This document shows, piece after piece, positions 56,101 to 64,000 of a stretch of 64,000 nucleotides of DNA. Source of the DNA: Tetraselmis striata (lineage: Eukaryota > Chlorophyta > Chlorodendrophyceae > Chlorodendrales > Chlorodendraceae); contig VCJN01001768.1 in assembly GCA_006384855.1 (NCBI GenBank), positions 282,501 through 346,500 of the forward strand. The letters run 5' to 3'. Numbering within the stretch: the stretch's first letter is position 1; each line of letters opens with the position of its first letter. Made by a program: the position numbers and the translations under genes. The notes below the pieces were generated by a model. That model made no database searches and was not told the origin of the DNA. It saw only the letters and a program-made list of their open reading frames with translations.

Positions 56101-56891
56101 CGTCGTCCTGGGCGGAGCAAAGGGAGCGGCCAAAGCGCGGCCGGTGGGAGGTCAGCCCCAGCAGGTGTCAATTGGGGGGGGGGGGGGGGGCAATCCTGAC
56201 CAGAAAGGAAAGCGTCGGCGTCCTGTGTGTGTGTGGGGGGGGGGGGGGGGGGGGGTCTCCCCACTTGTGACCCCCCTTTTTGGCAACGACCCCGCGCGGT
56301 CGATAGGGTGCTGCCCAACGCGAAGCACCAGCAGTCAGCATGTGCCCAACTTCCCTCCGGCGCCCAGGAATTCCCTCCATTCCCGGGGAATAGGCACTGC
56401 CCCGCCCCCTTCCCGACCCCCACAAACCGCTCCAGCGGTATGCTCGCCTGCCAGCTAGGCACCAATACGATCACTAGAACGATCCGGACCATTGCCCTAC
56501 CCGTCCATTTCATCTGTTGCCATTCTCTGCTTTGTGTGGGGAATGCCGCCAGCATCGCCGACAAGGGCGCCGTGCGGTAGTGAAAGCTTTGAGGGGGCGG
56601 GGGAGCGCCGCGGGGGCTGGCACCTGGTCACCGGCCAGCGGGTGCACCACCACGCCCAGCGGCATGGCCCAGCGCCCGCGCAGCTGGGAAGAGTTGGGCA
56701 CGGCGTTGCAGGTGAGGCGCATGAACTTGGGGTCGCAGTTTGCGGCGTCCTGGGCGCGCAGGGGAAGGTTGGGGGGGGGGGGGGGGGGGGGGGGGGGGTC
56801 AGGGCACACGTAGCAGCAGCAGAGGTGACAGGGGAAGAGGCAGCGCGAGCAGCCGCGGCGTGCACGCCAGGACAGCCCGACCACAAAGGCG

Positions 56892-56969
<78 letters not shown>

Positions 56970-59395
56970 GGCAAATCGTGCCGTTGTTACAGCGCGTGCC
57001 CCGGATGGAAGTGGCGGCGAGAGCGCTCGGCTGTGGTCGCCTGCTTGTGGTTAGCCGTTGCAGGGGCTGCGCTGCGCTGGCATGCTCAACGCAGGGAGGG
57101 GGGGGGAAGCGCACCACGAGGGGCGGCGGCTGCGCGGCGGCAGCTGGGTCCGGGCCGCAGGGGCGCGGGAAGCCGGCGGGGTCGACGCCCACGTCGGTGG
57201 CCTGCCCTGGGCCGGCGGGCCCCAGCGTGAGCGTCTGGAACTGGTCCATCAGGCCGGCGGCGCCGCCCATGCCGCCGCCCATGCTCCCGGCGGGCGCCAT
57301 GCCCATGCCCATGCCCGGCGGCGGCGGCGCACCAAAGCCGGGCGCACCGCCAGGGGGGGGCGGGCCCCCGTAAGGGGGCGGCGGGGCCATGGCGCCGGGC
57401 ATGCTGCGCTGGGAGCCGCCGGTGGAGGTGGGCGGCGGCGGAGCGAGCGCGTTGGGCTGGAAGGGGACGCCGCCGCCGCCGGAGGAGGGCGGGCCGCCTG
57501 AGCGCGGGGGTGGCGGCCCGCCCATGGGAGGCCGCGGCATGCCGTACCCCGGGCCGGGTGGGCCGCCGGAGCCAGGCGGCTGGGGCAGGGCGCCCATTCC
57601 CGGGGGGGCACCCATGCCGGGGGGCCCACCCATGCCGGGGGGCCCACCCATGCCGGGGGGGCCACCCATGCCGGGGGGGCCACCCATGCCGGGGGGGCCA
57701 CCCATGCCAGGGGGGCCACCCATGCCGGGGGGGCCACCCATGCCAGGGGGGCCACCCATTCCCGGCGGGGCACCCATGCCGGGGGGTCCACCCATTCCCG
57801 GCGGGGCACCCATGCCGTGGGGTCCACTCATGCCCGGGGGGCCACCCGGCGGAGGCATGCCGGGTCGGGGCGGGCCAGCTCCAGGGGGCGGCGGCATGCC
57901 TCCGGCAGGCGGGCCGCCAAAGCCACCTGGCGGGGGGCCTGGGCGCGGCAACGGGGCGAGGCCGGGGGGGGGGGGGGGGGGGGGGCGGGTGTCAGGGCAG
58001 CTCCTGCGGTCCCCTAAATGCCAACCTGGGCTGCCCCAAATGAAGCCAGCCGGGGAAAAGGAGGGGGGGGGGGGGGGGGGGGGGGGGGGCGGGGGCAGAC
58101 TACCCTCGGTAATTCAAGAGCCAAAACCGGCTGACCCTACGAACGCCCTTCCCCGCTTACGTAGCATGAAGGGACGCAGCACACGTGTCTCGCTCGCCAT
58201 CAGCGGGGCAAGTGATTGTCTACACGATCCCCAACATGTGACCAAACCCGCTACATCAGCCCACACGGGCGCCGTATTATGGTTTGGGGGGGGGGGGTCC
58301 TTTCGGGCGCATCCCTGGCCGCTGGGCGACCCGCTCCAGAGGTACTCACGGACGCTACCAGTCCGGATACCGAGGATGCCATGAGACACCGCCACCCGCC
58401 CCGCAGTGCTCCATGTACCCTTCTATGAGGTTGTCCACAGTTGGCGATTGGGCTGGGGCGGGGGGGCGCACCTGCCGGGCGGGGTGGCCCTCCCTGGGGA
58501 GGCGGGGCAAACCCCCCGGGCGGAGGCCCCCCAGGAGGGCCTCCGGGGCCGCCGGGGCGGGGACCGGGGCCAGGTGGGGGCGGCATCCCTGGGCCCGGGG
58601 GCGGGCCGGGAGCAAAGCCGCCTGCATCGGTCACAGCGCGTCAGCGCATGTCGCAGGGCTGCCCCTAATTCGGCAGACCAGGAGGCGGGACTGGGTGTGG
58701 GGCAGAGGCGGGGTGGGGGACCTGCTGGCGGGCCCCCAAAGGGCATGCCCGCCGGTGGACCCTGCTGGCCGGGCGGGGCCCCGAGGGGTGCGCCGAAACC
58801 TCCGGGCGCGCCGCCTGCCGCCCCAAAGGGTCCCAGAGGAGGATGGGGGTGGGTTTGGGGGGGGGGGGGGGGGGGGGGGGGAAGCGGAGACGGGTCGCAG
58901 TGGTGAGGGGTGTCAGCATCGTGGCAGCATCGAGGCATTGTGCCCGATCGGGCTGCCTCCCTGCTGTGCCTTCCCTACCATGTTGGGGTGGAGGACCTCC
59001 GCCGCAGCCGCACCTGCTCCTCCCCCCCCTCCCCCCCCCCCCCCAACCTTTCCCCAGCCCGCTGTCATTCGCAGAACAGCTGCCCGCCCGCACAACTGTG
59101 GGGTCCTCAGCCAGTACGAGCGGGGCTGCGAGCAACGAAACTGCCGTGCGAGCGCGCGCTGCAGCAAGTTGCGAAGGGTTGGAAGGGGGCTGTAGGGCTG
59201 GGGGATGTTGAGGGGGGTGACGGGGCTTTGCGCGCCGAACGCGCACGTGTAGATCTGGCCGGCGCCGGAGGAGCTGGCGCAGATCGCCGAGGGGGCGGCC
59301 CGGGGTAGGGTAGGGAGGTGGAGGTGGGAGGGGATCGCCGCACCTGGAGGCGGGGCGTTGCCCCCCTGCGGACGCTGCGGTGGCGGGAAGGACAT
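51373..59395 (-). CDS. SEC24: SEC24, COPII coat cargo-binding subunit (about 14 exons)
   Basis: Inferred exons: 59395-59344, 58814-58720, 58621-58472, 57938-~57106, 56749-56624, 56107-55856, 55556-55396, 55267-55087, 54951-~54766, 54668-54530, 54432-54166, 53703-53247, 52799-52483, 51489-51373; about 1,110 residues, normal for the family. The start MSFPPPQRPQGG leads a long Pro/Gly/Met-rich region with tandem PPGMGG repeats. Then come FMRLTCNAVPNSSQLRGRW and a zinc finger (CRRC...CNVC, 56107-55856). The trunk follows (FFFVIDVSFSAVQSGMLAEV, LLFQSAVPSIGAGKVKNREN, ALYGTDRE). After it are the beta-sandwich (FIRSSDLLALPTIDPDKCFA), the helical domain, and a gelsolin-like domain (LFILWLGRNIPPGYVGELFA). 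It ends with EDRGHGTQSYMDFLCTIHKG. With SEC23 it forms the inner COPII coat on the ER and selects cargo for export to the Golgi. Exon ends at 57106 and 54766 are the least certain. Confidence 0.93.
52439..52472. repeat. G34 homopolymer in the last SEC24 intron
   Basis: Longest pure homopolymer in the window. It is C on the SEC24 sense strand, close to the donor at 52483. Confidence 0.92.
53066..53106. repeat. (CA)n microsatellite in a SEC24 intron
   Basis: About 20 CA units (GT on the sense strand), in the intron between 53247 and 52799. Confidence 0.95.
55583..55752. repeat. AT-rich trinucleotide-type repeat in a SEC24 intron
   Basis: AATAAT/AGCAAT-like units form an AT island inside an otherwise GC-rich gene. 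It is T-rich on the sense strand just upstream of the acceptor at 55556. Confidence 0.9.
56891..56969. repeat. (CA)n microsatellite in a SEC24 intron
   Basis: Nearly 40 CA units, GT on the sense strand. The Val-Cys repeat frame through it is an artefact. Confidence 0.95.
57560..57850 (-). repeat. Coding PPGMGG-type tandem repeat in the SEC24 N-terminus
   Basis: 18-bp units encode PPGMGG or PPGMGA about 14-15 times. They are nearly identical, so they probably expand and contract. They belong to the disordered N-terminal region of SEC24. Confidence 0.88.
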
Positions 59396-60801
59396 GCTGA
59401 AGAGCGAAGCTGCGGGCGGCCGCCGAGTGAATTCAGAGCAGAAACAATATCCGAGTCGCGCGCGCGGGAAAACGCTGCCCCTTCGGTCGCCTGGCCCTGA
59501 CCGGCGCGGCGCCTTCGAGCCCGGCCCCGGCAGAATGCACCCTTGCTGACTGAAATCCGCAAGCGGGACTGGCGCCCTGGCTGCACTCTCCGGGCCAGTG
59601 CTGGCGGACAGAGCACTCACACGGCGGCGGTGCTGGCGCAGGGGGGACGCGCGCGCCAGCCGTTGATCGTCGCACCCTTCACTTGCCGGTGGTGAGCCCG
59701 CGGCTGATGCTGCTGGCTGCTGATGCTGCCCCTGAGCATTGATGGCGCACCACCGCGCGCCATCACTGCCCTCTCCGCGATGCGCCGCGTTTTCGGCGGG
59801 GCATTTATATTGAAACACTTGAAAACAGACTGTTGAGACTATGATGCGAAGTCGCTACGCGAGTATATAGGGTAGCGACTAAGGATTACCGGTACTGTAG
59901 GTGCGATGAATATACTGCTGCTGCTGAATAATGATGACAGCAAAACCTACTACTGAAATAAAAACCTCGAACGACCGCCGGTACAGGTACAGGTACAGGT
60001 ACCCTGTAATCCTTACCGGCAGTCGCTACCGTCTCGCATAGCACATCCAGACATCGATAACCGAACGATATATGAAGGCGGGTATACGAGGTTTCACCGA
60101 GACACAGAGTAAGCTTTGTTAGCTTTACCTCGCCGGCACGCAAGCTGGCGCAAGAATGACCGGTGAAACCGCGGGCCAGCAGTGTTGCTGCTGCCCCGGG
60201 AATGAGAGCAGTGCGCCCAGGTGCGACGATGCCAGCCGGGTCGCTATCGTTCTGCAACATCCACCCTAACTGCCCAGCGACCCACTCACTGCCGTCCCCG
60301 GCCGCCGCTGCTTGCTTGGGCGCGGAGTTTGCCAAGATCCGGCCAGACTCACCGCGAGGTGTGCCTGCCGTGAAACCACTTTTGGGACACCGGAGGCGTG
60401 CTGCGCGTGGCCCGCTACACCGGCTCGGAGTGACCGAGGCTGAAACTATCGTCTCCGCCGCTGTACCGCACAGCTAGCAAGAAATCTAGCTCGCGGGCAC
60501 GGCACGGTGCCGCGGCGCGGTCAGCCCTTCCGGCCCAGGACGACAGCCGGCGCAGAACCACGGTGGCCAAAGTCCGCGGTATCGGCCCGGTTGGTGCTCA
60601 ATCTCCTAGCGGCGGCTGGTGACAGCGGGAGGGCGTCCCTCGCCATCTGCTCTGCCCCTTCCGGACCGACATCTGGAAACATCCGGGTTGTAGATTACCA
60701 ACGGGGCAGGTGGAGAACCCTGACACCGGACGCTGGGAAAGTGTCCATCTACGGAGCCGCGTGCACCACCCGTCTCTACCCATAGCAAGAAGGCTCGCAG
60801 C
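59396..60801. other. Intergenic region between divergent SEC24 and AP2 genes, with a short inverted-repeat element
   Basis: This is the upstream region of both genes. At about 59849-60031 it holds a small element bordered by GTCGCTAC...TAGCGACTAAGGATTACC and TAATCCTTACCGGCAGTCGC. It contains GTACAG(GTACAG)n and TACTGCTGCTGCTGAATAAT, with relatives at 48.7-49.3 kb. Open frames at 59900-60780 on both strands show no protein family I recognise. Confidence 0.5.
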
Positions 60802-62044
60802 ATGGCCAATCCGGACGGCGAGCCGTTGTCTTTCGACGGGGCGCCCGCGCCGAGCGAGCATGGGAAGCCGGCCGCGGCGGCGAGGAGTTGCTTCGGTCTC
60901 GCGGGGCCGGCGGCCAGCGCGGAGCAGCAGACGTCGACGCCCCCTCCGTCGCGCCTGCCACCGGCCCTCAGGCTTCGCAAGGCATCGCAGACCTTCAGCT
61001 CGCTGCCTGCGATATACAAGCGACGCAAGCCGGGTGCGCGCCGTCCCCGCTGCCCCCACATCTCTGCGGCGAACGACACCGCTCCGGATTAATCGCCGGC
61101 GTGCAACCATCCATCCAACCATACTGGCACACGTGCAGTGAGTGGCCCTTCTTGCGACTGGTATAACGTCTGAATAATCCGGGTCCCCGTCTGCGCTGCC
61201 GCTGCAGGGGTGCCGGAGGACGAGGCGCTGCGCAAGGTGCAGGTGCCCGACTGGCAGAGCCTGAAGCAGGTGCGGCCCGCATGATGCCCCCCCCCCCCCC
61301 CCCCCCCCCCCCCTCTTCCCATGAATCTGCTATTACCGCCCCTTGCCCTGCGATGCGGTAAGTGGAAGTCGCTGCAGCATCCGCCAGTCAGCGCTGCGGC
61401 ATGGCGCGGGAGGCCAGTGGTTGGCTGACGAGGGGGGACGCGCTGCGGTGCGCCACCCGCAGGGGAAGGCGCACACCCCGCGCCCCTCCCAGGACGGCAG
61501 CTCCCGAGGCGAGGCGAGCCTGCGGCAGTCGGTGCAGAAGGTGACCAAGGTGGTGAAGCAGAAAGGCGCGCACGCGGGGCGCACCTTCACCTCCAAGTAC
61601 CGCGGCGTGCACCAGACCTTCCCCACGCGGCGCTGGGAGGCGCAGTTCCGCCGCGCCGGGAAGCCCACCTCACTGGGCTGCTTCGACCACGAGACGGAGG
61701 CGGCGCGCGCGTACGACAAGATGATGATCTGGTGCGAGCTGCACCAGAGCGCGTCCGTCAAGGGCGGCATCACCAACTTTGACGTCTCGGAGTACCAGGA
61801 CGTCATCCCCACGCTGCGCGCCCTGGAGCAGGACGACCTGGTGATGATGCTGCGCCGCGACGGGCGCACGCAGGCGGCGCACGGCAGCCTCGCCGTCAAG
61901 GCCGCCAACCTGCGCAGCGGCCCGCGCGCCGAGCCGGGCGCCAGCCGGCGCACCGCCTCGCTGTCGGTCGCCACCACGGCGCACAGCGGCGACGAGGGCG
62001 CGGACTCGCGCTACCAGGACGCGCGCGGCGAGTCGCCGCCGTAG
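60802..62044 (+). CDS. AP2/ERF-domain DNA-binding protein (three exons)
   Basis: Exons 60802-61033, 61208-61269 and 61463-62044 join in phase to 291 residues. The ATG lies in GCAGCATGGCC, a good start context. The N-terminal 80 residues are Ala/Pro-rich, with a basic patch (YKRRKP). The AP2 domain follows in exon 3: SKYRGVHQTFPTRRWEAQFR, SLGCFDHETEAARAYDKM, ITNFDVSEY. Those are the strands and helix that bind the DNA major groove, with the conserved YRGV, RW, EAARAYD and NFD elements. The C-terminal tail is low complexity. There is a single AP2 domain. In green algae such genes act as transcription factors in stress and development; the specific role is unknown. Intron 2 holds a C tract. Confidence 0.85.
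61288..61312. repeat. Poly-C tract in intron 2 of the AP2 gene
   Basis: About 25 C on the sense strand. Confidence 0.92.
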
Positions 62045-62264
62045 GGGCGGGAAGCCAGACCGGCATGCCCCGCTGTACATACGCACGCGCCCCCGACTAG
62101 ATCCCGCCCCGCAGGAGGGCGGCGTCGTCACAACCCCGCCGGCAGCCAGCTAGGCGCACAGGCCTGGCTCGGCGCCCCTCCCGGCAGTAGTTCCTTCATC
62201 CCTTTATGCGTGGTAGGCGCGAGGCTGCTGCGCGTGCGACCCCTTCTGCGCACCTCCGGCATAC

Positions 62265-62290
62265 TTGCCCCCCCCCCCCCCCCCCCCCCC
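62265..62290. repeat. Poly-C tract in the probable 3' UTR of the AP2 gene
   Basis: About 25 C, between the AP2 stop codon and the TGTAA at 62395. Confidence 0.9.
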
Positions 62291-62394
62291 GCCCCCGCCC
62301 AATTGCGCCCAGGGCGCGACGGAAGGGGTTAATTCACTCCTAGCAGTATTTCCTGCCTTTTGGCGGCTGGTCCCAGGGGCCCGGCTGCCCGTTT

Positions 62395-62399
62395 TGTAA
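62395..62399 (+). terminator. Possible poly(A) signal TGTAA of the AP2 gene
   Basis: First TGTAA downstream of the AP2 stop codon (351 bases after it). Confidence 0.4.
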
Positions 62400-63500
62400 T
62401 ACAGCATATGTATTCTCACGCACGTGGTTCCGGGCGGGGAAGGCATGCCATGCTGCCCAATGCTGCCGGGGCGGCATCACCCCGGATGTACCACAGCAAT
62501 CGGGTGTCTTGTTCTCTGACCTGCGACGCATGGCCAGCCCCTTGGTATCTACGTGATCATTTGATTGAGCTCGAGTGGCGCAGATGTAGTAAATTGGTTC
62601 GTTGGTTCAGATATGCTGCTCTGCAAAGCGTACGGAATCGGCATACCGGCGTACCTTCCATGCTTACACACCCAATAAGGATCCGAAACCAGTACAAACT
62701 GAGCTCCCCACGCAAAACGGGGAGGCTAAACCTGGAATGAAAATATGAGGGCGGGCGATGTCGTTTGGGACTGCATTCAATGCCTATGATTGTCAGCATT
62801 CGGTGGAAACACTATGCCCTTTTAAATGTTCATTACCTTTCCAGGTAGAAATTACCACTACCAGATAGTGGATGGGCTGGCACGCTACTCACCTAATCGT
62901 TTCCATGTAGAGTGCCGGTAATTTTCAGTGCAGCCTTCTCACTGACGCCATATATTCCTTGCAGTCCGCCGGGTTTCTTAGTAAGTAAGGAGCATCAGAA
63001 AACTTTTGAGCTTTTTTCTTTAATACACCCTGTCGGCCTTGGATGCCAGCCGCGGTGCGCATCTCTCACTACTTCCACGACTGCTAGTACTTAAAGCTCC
63101 GATGACGGTCCGCGGCAATTACTGCTGATAATTCAAATGATAATTAACAGCCTGTAGTGTTAATTCATATTTAAGTACCGAGGCGGCTCTGGACCCGGCT
63201 CGTAATTATCATTTTGATTGTCAGGTGGTAACTATAGGAGGTAGTAAAAGCTAAATATTAATACGAAAGTTTCCACAAAACTTTCGTAAGTCTACGGCAT
63301 ATCGGCACAACAATAATTTTCTATTATTCACATACACGGACAATGCACGAATGTATCCTGGAAGTGTATCTGAAATGTACAGCAGCACCTATCTGCCCGG
63401 TGCGTGCGCTGTGTGTGAGGCGTTTTGACAGTAGATTCCCCAAGCGATGTAGCTTTGCTTCTTCGCCAGTGGGGCAATGACATGTTGCGCTGACCCAAAC
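62400..63500. other. Intergenic DNA, no gene seen
   Basis: AT-richer sequence with no convincing coding frame, no long repeat and no homopolymer. Confidence 0.55.
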
Positions 63501-63533
63501 TGTGGTCAGGCTGACTGATGTTTGCATTACACT

Positions 63534-63838
63534 TTCCGGGCGGAAGTCATGACCGCCGCCGCCGCCACGTGGAGCGGCGCCATCTTGGCCCAGCGACCGC
63601 ATGCCCGGTCCGGGTGTCACGGCTCGCAGGACGCCGTGCGCTTTGCGCGCCTCCACCGGCAGCTGGCCGCTGCCGCCTCCTCGCCGCCTGGCTACGGGGC
63701 ACCTACGTGCGTGGCAATGCGCTCTACGAGGCCCCGGGTGCGACCCCTGCGGCGGCGCGCGGCGGCACTGCCGCGCCCACTGAGGGTCGCCGGCCCTTTG
63801 CCTTCTTCTTCAGCGAAGTGAGGCTCGTCCACACCTGC
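63534..63838 (+). CDS. Possible exon(s) of an unrecognised gene at the window edge
   Basis: Two overlapping + strand frames look protein-like: one with QDAVRFARLHRQLAAAASSP (possibly after an acceptor CGGCTCGCAG), another with WLRGTYVRGNALYEAPG and RRPFAFFFSE ending at a donor GAA/GTGAGG. They are in different frames, so an intron, a frameshift or chance separates them. The family is not recognised and the gene would continue beyond the window. Confidence 0.3.
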
Positions 63839-64000
63839 GGAGCGCGGGGCCCGGTTGCCAAGTTACTCTACACGAGGGGCAGGGGGCGCGGGCGCTCTCC
63901 TCCCCCCCCCCTCCTGTGCTGCTTCCCACTCGCAGTACTGGTAGTTGGCATTGAATGTTGCTGATACATGTGATGTTCAAATTAATACCGCTTGCAGATA

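Noticed and set aside
56510-57054. Val-Cys and His-Thr repeat proteins at the (CA)n runs
   Set aside because: Simple translation of a dinucleotide repeat inside SEC24 introns.
57389-58384. Long + strand Pro/Gly frames opposite the SEC24 N-terminus
   Set aside because: Antisense of a GC-rich Pro/Gly-coding exon; the minus frame continues into recognised SEC24 domains and the + frames do not.
60507-61141. Alternative overlapping frames on both strands upstream of the AP2 domain exon
   Set aside because: The frame starting at 60802 has a good start context and splices in phase to the AP2 exon; the others do not.

Overview
The window looks like nuclear DNA of a flagellated green alga, most likely a volvocine or Chlamydomonas relative. 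It carries the end of a nexin-dynein regulatory complex gene, so the organism is ciliated. Genes have many short GT-AG introns and GC-rich exons. Genes and transposon genes alike end near TGTAA, the chlorophyte poly(A) signal. The transposon families (split-direct-repeat tyrosine-recombinase elements like TOC and Kangaroo, chromovirus Gypsy) fit this group. Host genes sit only at the two ends. Roughly 3.5-49 kb is nested mobile DNA. Everything here is read by eye; splice sites are inferred and may be off by a base or two.

Left end (1-3.5 kb): the last three exons of a DRC2/CCDC65-like gene (+ strand), then gene-poor repeats. 3.5-11.4 kb: a non-coding split-direct-repeat element, a 5'-truncated LINE with a restriction-like endonuclease region, and two uncharacterised genes or gene fragments.

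Centre (11.4-36.6 kb): one Gypsy-family LTR element flanked by the 5-bp duplication GGATC, with several insertions. Its left LTR holds a TA-flanked DNA element, which holds a 1.2-kb fold-back element. Its coding part holds a tyrosine-recombinase element with split direct repeats, which in turn holds a 12.9-kb DNA transposon (18835-31742; 23-bp inverted ends, 4-bp duplication). This transposon is the most striking object in the window. It has two divergent genes from one central promoter region: a rightward DDE-type transposase-like protein (991 codons, uninterrupted once spliced) and a leftward 15-exon gene ending in a DNA amino-methyltransferase-like domain. Three long arrays of one 24-bp repeat lie in the element, each inside an intron.

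36.6-49.5 kb: gene-poor DNA, a second transposase-like gene (41.9-46.1 kb, minus) with in-frame stops, and a 2-kb element with inverted ends. 49.5-51.2 kb: AT-rich repeats.

Right end (51.2-64 kb): a complete SEC24 gene (minus, about 14 exons, COPII coat), an AP2/ERF-domain gene (+, three exons), and possible exons of a further gene at the edge. SEC24 introns are full of long homopolymer and dinucleotide tracts, nearly all with C on the sense strand.
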